Below are positions 1 to 5,359 of a DNA stretch of 9,592 nucleotides, piece by piece. Made by a program: the position numbers and the translations under genes. The notes beneath the pieces are model-generated. The model had not been told where the DNA came from. It saw nothing but the letters and a program-made list of their open reading frames with translations, and did not search any database. The stretch lies in contig JAIPHI010000104.1 of assembly GCA_021735285.1 (NCBI GenBank), positions 1 to 9,592 of the forward strand, written 5' to 3'. This DNA is from Fidelibacterota bacterium (GTDB lineage: Bacteria; Fidelibacterota; UBA2242; JAFGTP01). How positions within the stretch are numbered: position 1 is the first letter of the stretch; each line of letters opens with the position of its first letter.

Positions 1-658
1 CCAATTTAAGGCCTTCCCTGGTTTAAATACTTCAAACAAGTTTTCCCTTCCCTACTTGCCGGCTCTCAAGGTTATGATTACCCGACTTTCAAACGGTACT
101 ATGGAAAGGCTAAGACTGCCTTCGTCCATCTCCTAACCTAACTTTTAATTCGGCTGGGATACCATCACGGCACACTCTTATTCTTAACGCTCGATAGGGA
201 AAGTGTGCTCTCCTATCAAACTTGGTTTCTTAATATCGGGGCAAACCAGGCTCCGTATCTGCGCATGGAGACGTTAGGCTCTCCCGTGTTTCCATGTAAA
301 CCTCTCTGCCTTTGATACAGCCTACGACTCCGACCGAGTCTCTATTTCTTGTCATACGAAATATTAATTTTGCACCAACCAGTAGTAAAGTTAATGCCCC
401 GGTAATAAGTAGCCTTTCGAAGCTCAATACTGCACCTTCAGCAATCACTGTTTACGCTTCATGCTAACATCTCTGTTAACTATGCAAAACTCGCTTACGG
501 TGGTTGACCAAACCTTCCGTGTTCATAATTTAAAAGAACTGGCTTACTTAAAAAGATGTTTCATCTATATATAAACGCCCTAATCCTCATCTTTATGGAC
601 TTACACGGCGCAAACTACTTTGCCACTTGACTAATTTGCCAATATACAACATCCCCAC
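1..658 (-). mobile_element. Group II intron, 5' structural part (partial)
   Basis: Read on the minus strand, this stretch has no convincing protein. It carries blocks that I recognise from clostridial-type group II introns: GGTTTGGTCAACC (514-502), a following run of AAGCGAG type, GATGTTAGCATGA (471-459) and GGTTTACATGGAA (302-290) followed by a GGGAGAGCCTAACG-like segment. These occur in the same order and similar spacing in the domain I to III region of such introns. GATGTTAGCATGA and the TTTACATGGAA block are the most telling. The intron-encoded reverse transcriptase/maturase would lie beyond position 1, so completeness cannot be judged. The 5' boundary is uncertain: no clean GTGCG start is visible, and the closest candidate is GTGGGGATG beginning at 658. 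It lies just downstream of the DUF6132 gene. Recognition is from memory of related introns, with no folding run. It may be an inactive remnant. Confidence 0.6.
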
Positions 659-785
659 TCGACCAATCTATAATTCAAAATTCTTAATACTCAATTCAGG
701 AACTTTCCCGTTTCCATTTATCTCAAGGTATAAATTTGGTCTCCTTCTATTTTCTACGGGCTCGGGGGGCTGAATTTATAAACAA
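659..785. other. Gene-free stretch between intron and DUF6132 gene
   Basis: No coding signal is seen. The most notable structure is an 8-bp inverted repeat, TATAAATT at 729-736 and AATTTATA at 773-780, enclosing a short segment with a G-rich core (about 758-770). It has no T-tract positioned as in an intrinsic terminator. It probably holds the end of the suf transcript and the 5' exon side of the intron insertion, but neither can be fixed from the sequence. Confidence 0.3.
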
Positions 786-977
786 TTATCCCGCGAGAAA
801 AAAGCCTATTAAACCACCCCAGATCATACTAATCCAAGGATTACTTGTAATCGGACAAGTGCCTGTTCTACAGCCAATAAACTTATAATACAAATAACCT
901 AAGCCGGCTCCAGCAGCAGTTGTCAAAATCTTTATTATTATCTTGTTGGATGTAATAAAACTAATAATATTGTTCAT
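786..977 (-). CDS. Small two-helix membrane protein, DUF6132 type
   Basis: This is a 63-residue protein. It has a hydrophobic segment at about residues 13-33, then a conserved-looking loop GCRTGTCPITSNP (about 35-47) with two cysteines (C36 and C41), then a second hydrophobic segment (about 48-63) rich in glycine that ends almost at the C-terminus. The loop motif is what I associate with the DUF6132 family of small membrane proteins; their function is unknown. The gene follows sufB by 52 bases on the same strand, with only a weak ribosome binding site (AGAG about 6 bases before the ATG). A short inverted repeat (TACATT 1008-1013, AATGTA 1020-1025) sits in the gap and could mark mRNA processing or a weak terminator. 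Co-transcription with sufCB is therefore plausible but unproven. The cysteine pair could bind a metal or be a redox pair; this is inference. Confidence 0.75.
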   Translation of the reverse strand: MNNIISFITSNKIIIKILTTAAGAGLGYLYYKFIGCRTGTCPITSNPWISMIWGGLIGFFLAG

Positions 978-1029
978 AATAACTCTACTTTATTGGATTA
1001 ATAATTTTACATTCTTAAAAATGTACTAA

Positions 1030-2193
1030 TTAGAAAGCATCTTTCTCAATTTTTTTGACATTGTCATCAATTTCTTTTTCGAGAATTTCTGGCAAACCTT
1101 TAATTTCAGCACTAAGAAAGCCTTTCACAATCAAACTAATTGCCTGGTCTTCAGTTAAGCCACGAGCCATTAAATATTCAATCTCATCCTGGGCAACCTT
1201 TCCTACGGCTGCTTCATGAGAAAGATCAATATCCGAAAGCCTGCCATCTAACTCAGGAACTGTGTAAATGCGTCCCTTGTCACTTAAAACAAGGCCCTGG
1301 CATTCCAGATGCCCCCGGGCTTTTAGTCCTTGACCGGAAATGAGTCCTCTGGATATAATTTCTCCACCGGTAGTTAAGGCTTTGGATACAATCTCTGTAC
1401 TTGTATTTTCAGCTTCCAGGAAGACTTGCGCTCCTATATCCAGATGAGCCCCCTGGGGCGCTACTAGAATACTGTTAAATGAAGAGGAAGCGTCTTTGCC
1501 TACATGATGGGCAGCAGGATTCATTTGCACATCTTTAACAGCTTTCATACTAATATAATTCGAGATAAATTGTCCACCTTCTTCAATCCTGACCCCGGTT
1601 CGAGGTCTAACTTTTACATCTTCATCCCAATTATGGATCATGGAATAAGTTACTTTAGCACCTTTTTTGACATAGATTTCCGAAACTCCGAGATGAGCAC
1701 TTGTTTGATTGGACTTCTCCTTTGATGTACAGCCGGTAATTATATCAACTTCGGAACCTGCTTCAGCAATTATTACATTATGGACAGTTTGAACTGTACC
1801 TGAATGTTCCAGATATAAACAGGTTTGGACCGGAAAAATTGATTTCTGTCCCTCTTTTGCTCTTATGAAATAGCCCTGACCATCATTCTCTTTGACTTTT
1901 TTTGTATATTGATCCTTATCAGGGGCAACTAATTTCCACCAGTAATCATCTAAATTATCATATTTTCTGCTGGCATCCTCCATACTCAGTAATTCCACAC
2001 TATCTTGGGCGATATTGCAATGCACAATTGACTGGTCTTTCATTAAGAATGTACCTGATTTATCACCTGAATCCAGATCAATTCCAGCATGTATCATTCG
2101 CTTTTTATCAGCAGCACTTAATTTTGATAAATCTTCTTGATAAGGATGTTCATCTTTTTTTTCAGTAGTTAACATTTCAAGTTTTTTATTCAT
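1030..2193 (-). CDS. sufB: Fe-S cluster scaffold SufB/SufD-family protein
   Basis: This is a 387-residue scaffold protein that would assemble Fe-S clusters with the SufC ATPase in the cytoplasm. The C-terminal half is the diagnostic SufB/D core: repeated short beta strands rich in G, S and T (about residues 130-310), then ECQGLVLSD (C298), TVPEL (311-315), SHEAAVGK (325-332) and the helical end with GLTEDQAISLIVKGF (345-359). Cysteines are few (C59, C125, C155, C298); C298 lies where SufB proteins keep a conserved cysteine. The second cysteine of the common CxSLLxGDxC pattern is absent. I chose the start at 2193 because AAAGGG lies 6 bases before it; a further upstream in-frame ATG (2235) would overlap sufC and lacks such a site. 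The stop codon of sufC is one base away, so the two are translationally coupled. The protein is shorter than E. coli SufB (about 495 residues), which fits the minimal SufBC (SMS-like) type. Confidence 0.9.
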   Translation of the reverse strand: MNKKLEMLTTEKKDEHPYQEDLSKLSAADKKRMIHAGIDLDSGDKSGTFLMKDQSIVHCNIAQDSVELLSMEDASRKYDNLDDYWWKLVAPDKDQYTKKVKENDGQGYFIRAKEGQKSIFPVQTCLYLEHSGTVQTVHNVIIAEAGSEVDIITGCTSKEKSNQTSAHLGVSEIYVKKGAKVTYSMIHNWDEDVKVRPRTGVRIEEGGQFISNYISMKAVKDVQMNPAAHHVGKDASSSFNSILVAPQGAHLDIGAQVFLEAENTSTEIVSKALTTGGEIISRGLISGQGLKARGHLECQGLVLSDKGRIYTVPELDGRLSDIDLSHEAAVGKVAQDEIEYLMARGLTEDQAISLIVKGFLSAEIKGLPEILEKEIDDNVKKIEKDAF

Positions 2194-2194
2194 A

Positions 2195-2959
2195 TTATAC
2201 CCTTTGGTCGCATTTTTTACATTCTTCAAAACCATTTTCTTTGATCATATTTAAAACTTCTCCGGGATTTCCTTTACAGACAATATGACCATCAATAAAA
2301 ACAATGGCTCTATCTGCATTAACGTACTCTAGAATATGCCCGGTATGAGTAATTATAAAGCCAGATCTTTTTCTTTTTTCATGACGTTGTTTTTGAGTTA
2401 AACCATTTTTTTCTATAATCAGGTTTTCATGGAGCAGATCATTAATTGTACGGCCAATTAGTTCCACATTTTCAACATCAACTCCTGACTCCGGCTCATC
2501 CAGTAAAAGCAGATCCGGTTGTAATGAAATTAGCTGCAGCAACTCCGAACGTTTGATTTCTCCTCCGGAAAAGCCATCATTCAAATAACGATTCAGAAAT
2601 GCATCAGCATTTAATTGATTGGATAACTGCGAGTAATCTGTCTCAACATCTCCCGCTAAATTAATAAGATCATTGACAGTGACACCTTTTACCACCGGGG
2701 GGCGTTGGAACATCATTCCAATACCCATTTTGACTCTCTCATCAATAGATAAATTTGTTATATCCTTACCTTTAAAGAAAATTTTTCCTTCTGTAATATC
2801 GTATTTATCGTAACCCATCAAAGCCATTAATAAAGTAGTTTTACCGCTGCCATTCGGTCCAAATAGGGCTACAATTTCACCGGTTTTAATATCTATGTTG
2901 ATATTTTTAAGAATTTTCTGATTTTCTATTTCGACTGTGAGGTTGTTAATTTTCAACAT
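2195..2959 (-). CDS. sufC: Fe-S assembly ATPase SufC
   Basis: This is a 254-residue ABC-type ATPase that powers cluster assembly on SufB; it is cytoplasmic despite its transporter-like fold. All ATPase elements are visible: Walker A GPNGSGKT (34-41), Q-loop glutamine Q85 in FQRPP, signature FSGGEIKRSE (130-139), Walker B LLLLDEP (150-156) and switch histidine H205 in ITHTGH. The SGGE-x-KR-x-E form of the signature is typical of SufC. Unlike E. coli SufC there is a basic insert (about 182-200, GLTQKQRHEKRKR) before the H-loop and a short tail with two cysteines, ECKKC (C247 and C250). The start at 2959 is preferred because GGAG lies 8 bases upstream; the in-frame ATG at 2992 has no ribosome binding site. 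It is the first gene of the suf unit and divergent from perR, so shared control from 2960-3129 is likely. Confidence 0.93.
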   Translation of the reverse strand: MLKINNLTVEIENQKILKNINIDIKTGEIVALFGPNGSGKTTLLMALMGYDKYDITEGKIFFKGKDITNLSIDERVKMGIGMMFQRPPVVKGVTVNDLINLAGDVETDYSQLSNQLNADAFLNRYLNDGFSGGEIKRSELLQLISLQPDLLLLDEPESGVDVENVELIGRTINDLLHENLIIEKNGLTQKQRHEKRKRSGFIITHTGHILEYVNADRAIVFIDGHIVCKGNPGEVLNMIKENGFEECKKCDQRV

Positions 2960-3129
2960 TTTTAGATCTCCATCATTTAATGTATTATTCATTATTTATT
3001 AGTATTAATTCGATAGTATAAATTTAAATTAGTTACACCTGAAGTTCAAACCTATTGTGTTTTAAATATTAAATAAAATTGAAAATATATCTTGACAAAT
3101 TACCAAACGGTTATTAATTTAAGGTTGTA
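2960..3129. promoter_or_regulatory. Divergent promoter region, sufC and perR
   Basis: This AT-rich region serves both directions. For perR there is a perfect -35 hexamer TTGACA (3092-3097), but the -10 is poor (candidates around 3112-3120). Between them lies an imperfect dyad, AATTACC-AAAC-GGTTATT (3098-3115; six of seven arm positions pair), well placed to act as an operator. For sufC, on the minus strand, TTGAAC (3049-3044) with TAAATT 17 bases on or TATACT (3020-3015) further down are possible promoter elements. The dyad does not match the classical PerR box TTATAATnATTATAA, so autoregulation by PerR is only a suggestion. Confidence 0.5.
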
Positions 3130-3558
3130 ATGAATACAAAAATAAAAAATATCAAAATGTATCTTGAAAGCAATAATGTAAACCCTACATATCACCGCAT
3201 TGTTATTTTTCAATATATGGAAAACAGTACCAGGCATCCTACAGCTGAACAAATCTATACAGATATAAAAAAAGAAATTCCAACCATCTCTAAGACGACA
3301 GTATATAATACTTTGAATTCATTTGTTAAAAATGGTATAGCTGAAAAATTAAATATTGCAGATAGTGAAGTGCATTATGATATTCCGGATAATGGCCATG
3401 ATCATTTTCTTTGTATCAACTGTGGTAAAATTTATGATATCAAACCGGAATATTCCAAAAGTAATATAGAGATTAAAAGTATTCAGGGCCATAAAATCAC
3501 ACAGTTGCATTGTTATTATAAGGGTATATGTAAAAGTTGTAGAAATGATAAAAAGTAA
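3130..3558 (+). CDS. perR: Peroxide-sensing Fur-family repressor PerR
   Basis: This is a 142-residue Fur-family DNA-binding repressor. The N-terminal winged helix includes HPTAEQIY (36-43) and the recognition region TISKTTVYNTL (52-62). The structural zinc site is complete: C95-x2-C98 and C134-x2-C137. The regulatory metal site matches B. subtilis PerR residue for residue with an offset of one: H36, D84, H90, H92 and D103, corresponding to H37, D85, H91, H93 and D104. Asp at the last position is the feature separating PerR from Fur. In PerR, iron-catalysed oxidation of the two key histidines releases the protein from DNA. The gene sits divergently from sufCB and directly upstream of a peroxide and superoxide defence cluster, the expected regulon. 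The ribosome binding site is weak (AAGG, 5 bases before ATG), and the transcript may have a very short leader. Confidence 0.9.
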   Translation: MNTKIKNIKMYLESNNVNPTYHRIVIFQYMENSTRHPTAEQIYTDIKKEIPTISKTTVYNTLNSFVKNGIAEKLNIADSEVHYDIPDNGHDHFLCINCGKIYDIKPEYSKSNIEIKSIQGHKITQLHCYYKGICKSCRNDKK

Positions 3559-3689
3559 ACAAAGGTTGACTTTTTAACTATTTAATGGTAAATAAATAAT
3601 TGAATCATAAATGAAAAAATTAAATAATAATGATTGGAAAATAGAAGCGCTAACTTTCTGTCAAATTAACAAAACAAAAGGAGAAAAAA
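3559..3689 (+). promoter_or_regulatory. Promoter and leader region before rubredoxin
   Basis: A -35-like TTGACT (3566-3571) is followed 17 bases later by TAAATA (3589-3594), a mediocre -10. A strong ribosome binding site AAAAGGAG precedes the rubredoxin ATG. No terminator is visible after perR, so read-through from perR is possible. An AT-rich stretch near 3622-3636 weakly resembles a PerR box (about 9 of 14 positions), which in DNA this AT-rich is not persuasive. Confidence 0.4.
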
Positions 3690-3851
3690 ATGAGTAAGTA
3701 TGAATGCACTGTTTGTGGTTATATTTATGATCCGGAAAAAGGTGACCCGGACAATGGAATTGAACCCGGAACAGCATTTGAAGATCTACCGGATGATTGG
3801 GTATGTCCGGAATGTGGAGTAGGCAAAGAAGAGTTTGAAGAATTAGATTAA
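3690..3851 (+). CDS. Rubredoxin
   Basis: This is a 53-residue one-iron electron carrier. It begins MSKYECTVCGYIYDP and holds both knuckles of the Fe(Cys)4 site: C6-x2-C9-G and C39-P-x-C42-G. The conserved aromatic and loop pattern is present (Y11, Y13, DPEKGDP, PGTAF, LPDDWVCP), and the length is that of classical rubredoxins. It is strongly acidic. The start has AAAAGGAG 6 bases upstream. It is the first gene of a block with a ferritin-fold peroxidase-like protein and a peroxiredoxin, and the superoxide reductase lies about 2.1 kb further on. Known roles of rubredoxin as electron donor to rubrerythrin and superoxide reductase make it the likely electron supplier of this cluster. The function as a rubredoxin is essentially certain; the particular partners are inferred. 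Confidence 0.97.
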   Translation: MSKYECTVCGYIYDPEKGDPDNGIEPGTAFEDLPDDWVCPECGVGKEEFEELD

Positions 3852-3853
3852 TA

Positions 3854-3877
3854 AATATCCGGGGGAATCAGGATATT
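3854..3877 (+). other. Intercistronic hairpin after rubredoxin
   Basis: AATATCC (3854-3860) and GGATATT (3871-3877) form a perfect 7-bp stem with a 10-base loop starting with GGGGG. There is no T-tract after it, and the next ribosome binding site (AGGAGGG) follows within about 10 bases. It is more likely an mRNA stability or processing element, giving more rubredoxin message than downstream message, than a terminator. Confidence 0.4.
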
Positions 3878-3896
3878 ATAAGTTTAGGAGGGTATT

Positions 3897-4373
3897 ATGC
3901 CGATGTTTAAACCTAGCGAGGTCTATCAGTTTGCTGTAAAAATTGAAGAAAATGGTGAGCATTTTTATAGAAAAATTGTTGAAAAAATGGAAGATGAGGA
4001 AGTGAAAGAATTATTTCAATTCCTTGCTGATGAAGAAGTAAAACATCAAGAAATTTTTGAGAAAATGTTGGAAAAAATAGAGGATTATAATCCACCTGAG
4101 AGTTATCCGGGAGAATATTTTAATTATCTCCGGTCTTATGCTGAAAATCTTATCTTTAGTATAGAGACATTAGAGCAAGAACTTGCTGATATCGATAGTT
4201 CACTATCAGCAATTAATTATGGAATTAAAAAAGAACTCAATACAATATCATATTATAATGAAATAAAAAATATGGTTCCTGATAGTGAAGTCAATAAAAT
4301 TGAATCAATCATAGCCGAAGAAAGGAAACATGTTGTAAAATTGTCAGAAATTAAAGAATCATTGAACAAATAA
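3897..4373 (+). CDS. Rubrerythrin-like ferritin-fold protein, no rubredoxin domain
   Basis: This 158-residue four-helix protein of the rubrerythrin/ferritin-like superfamily carries the expected di-iron ligands. Helix 1 is EENGEHFY (E17/E18 and H22), helix 2 is ADEEVKH (E46, E47, H50), helix 3 has candidate glutamates E113 and E122, and helix 4 is AEERKH (E141, E142, H145). The two EExxH motifs are the signature of this group. Classical rubrerythrins are about 190 residues with a C-terminal rubredoxin domain; here that domain is missing, but a free rubredoxin is encoded 45 bases upstream. A peroxidase or oxygen/peroxide-reducing role using that rubredoxin is the simplest reading, though iron binding or storage is possible. 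The ribosome binding site TAGGAGGG lies 4 bases before the ATG at 3897; an ATG two codons on (3903) would be spaced 10 bases away. Confidence 0.82.
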   Translation: MPMFKPSEVYQFAVKIEENGEHFYRKIVEKMEDEEVKELFQFLADEEVKHQEIFEKMLEKIEDYNPPESYPGEYFNYLRSYAENLIFSIETLEQELADIDSSLSAINYGIKKELNTISYYNEIKNMVPDSEVNKIESIIAEERKHVVKLSEIKESLNK

Positions 4374-4403
4374 TCTATTTAATTCAAAGAAAGGAGTATA
4401 TAA

Positions 4404-5060
4404 ATGGACGAACAAGAAAAAATCTTAATAGGGGATAAGTTGCCAGAAATGAAAGTTCAAACAACTCACGGTGAGATAAGTTTACCGGATGAGTATGAAG
4501 GTAAATGGCTGGTTTTATTTAGCCATCCTGCAGATTTTACACCGGTTTGTACTACAGAATTTGTATCCTTTCAAAAACATTATGATGAATTTAGAGAATT
4601 AAATTGTGAACTACTGGGTTTGAGTATTGATCAAGTATTTTCGCACATAAAATGGACCGAATGGATTGAAGAAAATCTGGATACGGAGATTGAATTTCCC
4701 ATTATTGCCGATACTACTGGTGGCGTTTCAGAGAAGCTGGGTTTTATTCACCCCAATAAAGGCACCGACACTGTGCGCGCCGTTTTAATAGTTGATCCTA
4801 AATCGACAGTTCGAGCTATTCTATATTACCCTCAGGAATTGGGCCGCAATATGGATGAAATTGTAAGAATGGTAAAGGCCTTTCAGGTAGGCGCCAAAAA
4901 TAAATCTGCTATGCCTGCCAATTGGCCGGAAAATGAATTAATCAAAGACAGAGTAATTGTACCACCCGCCAAAAGCGTTCAGGATGCCAAGAAACGTAAA
5001 AGCTCCGATGAATATGAATGTTACGACTGGTGGCTCTGTCACAAAGAAGCAAAAAAGTAG
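4404..5060 (+). CDS. Prx6-type peroxiredoxin
   Basis: This 218-residue thiol peroxidase reduces hydrogen peroxide and organic peroxides. The active site is intact: P42-x3-T46-x2-C49 in HPADFTPVCTTEF, with catalytic R125 in DTVRAVL. The long C-terminal half (PANWPENELIKDRVIVPP, about 171-188) is typical of the Prx6 branch. The tail ends ECYDWWLCHKE, with C206 and C212. This paired-cysteine tail is familiar from archaeal and anaerobe Prx6 homologues such as the Aeropyrum thioredoxin peroxidase, where the tail cysteines resolve the oxidised active-site cysteine. A 2-Cys mechanism is therefore likely, unlike mammalian 1-Cys Prx6. C68 is an additional cysteine. AAAGGAG precedes the ATG, and the gap to the upstream gene is only 30 bases, so it is probably co-transcribed with rubredoxin and the rubrerythrin-like gene. 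The physiological reductant is not evident here. Confidence 0.92.
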   Translation: MDEQEKILIGDKLPEMKVQTTHGEISLPDEYEGKWLVLFSHPADFTPVCTTEFVSFQKHYDEFRELNCELLGLSIDQVFSHIKWTEWIEENLDTEIEFPIIADTTGGVSEKLGFIHPNKGTDTVRAVLIVDPKSTVRAILYYPQELGRNMDEIVRMVKAFQVGAKNKSAMPANWPENELIKDRVIVPPAKSVQDAKKRKSSDEYECYDWWLCHKEAKK

Positions 5061-5105
5061 AATCAGCTTGTTCGTTCATGAGCACTATTGTAAATATCCG
5101 GAAAG

Positions 5106-5226
5106 ATGGTCTCGTAGCAAGTAATAAAGTATAACGTAACTAATAAATTTTACTAAGTTGCATTTATTATGATCAAATTTTTGTAAGTAATGAAAATTGA
5201 AAATTATTCACTTTTTACGAGACCAT
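5106..5226. repeat. 121-bp element with inverted terminal repeats (MITE-like)
   Basis: ATGGTCTCGTA at 5106-5116 is repeated exactly as its reverse complement, TACGAGACCAT, at 5216-5226. The similarity continues inward imperfectly: AAGT and AATAA follow the left arm, and the right arm read inward gives AAGT-G-AATAA, so the repeats extend to roughly 22 bases with a few mismatches. The interior is AT-rich and noncoding. This is the shape of a miniature inverted-repeat element or a pair of insertion-sequence ends. No target-site duplication is apparent next to the ends, and an extended RNA stem is an alternative. Confidence 0.5.
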
Positions 5227-5252
5227 TATATTTTTTGAATGTTAAATATCTA

Positions 5253-5267
5253 TTATAATATTTGTGA
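5253..5267. promoter_or_regulatory. Candidate PerR box
   Basis: TTATAAT-A-TTTGTGA matches the PerR consensus TTATAATnATTATAA at 11 of 14 defined positions, with the left half perfect. It contains a TATAAT that could be the -10 of the thioferritin promoter, which would suit repression. The surroundings are very AT-rich, so chance similarity is a real possibility. The presence of a PerR gene upstream in the same cluster raises the prior. Confidence 0.35.
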
Positions 5268-5318
5268 TTGAAAAAATCAAAATTTAAGAAAAGGGGGCTA
5301 ACACAAAGTTAATTATAA

Positions 5319-5340
5319 TATAAATCCGCACGGATTTATA
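5319..5340. promoter_or_regulatory. Perfect 10+2+10 palindrome before thioferritin
   Basis: TATAAATCCG (5319-5328) and CGGATTTATA (5331-5340) are exact reverse complements around a CA centre. In DNA this is a good candidate operator, overlapping a TATAAT at 5314-5319. In RNA it would fold into a 9-bp stem with a GCAC loop ending only 5 bases before the ribosome binding site at 5346-5353, so translational or mRNA-stability control is also possible. It does not match the PerR box. Confidence 0.55.
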
Positions 5341-5359
5341 CAATTAAAAGGAGAATAAA

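Larger units (their letters stand above)
5061..5359 (+). promoter_or_regulatory. Intergenic control region before thioferritin
   Basis: This 299-base gap has no gene. It holds, in order, a 121-bp segment bounded by perfect 11-bp inverted repeats (5106-5226), a T-rich run (5230-5236), a PerR-box-like sequence (5253-5267), a second TTATAAT (5313-5319), a perfect palindrome (5319-5340) and the thioferritin ribosome binding site (AAAAGGAG). TATAAT occurs twice as a candidate -10 (5254-5259 and 5314-5319), but neither has a good -35 at the usual distance. No intrinsic terminator is seen after the peroxiredoxin. Confidence 0.5.

Noticed and set aside
230..448. 72-codon open frame on the minus strand
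   Set aside because: It lies inside the structured intron region, has no ribosome binding site, and its product resembles nothing; the stretch reads better as intron RNA.
1140..2168. Several plus-strand open frames across the suf genes
   Set aside because: They are antisense shadows of sufB, with no ribosome binding sites and no family resemblance.
2194..2235. Overlap of sufB with sufC by about 40 bases
   Set aside because: It arises only if an upstream ATG without a Shine-Dalgarno is used. The ATG at 2193 has AAAGGG 6 bases upstream, and the extra 14 residues just read through the end of sufC.
3130..3558. Iron regulator Fur or zinc regulator Zur instead of PerR
   Set aside because: The full PerR ligand set is present including aspartate at position 103, where Fur has glutamate; gene context also favours PerR.
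3622..3636. PerR box before rubredoxin
   Set aside because: Only about 9 of 14 positions match, in a sequence made almost wholly of A and T; not distinguishable from background.
5106..5236. Intrinsic terminator after peroxiredoxin
   Set aside because: The perfect arms are about 100 bases apart, far too long a loop for a standard terminator; kept as an inverted-repeat element with this role as an alternative.
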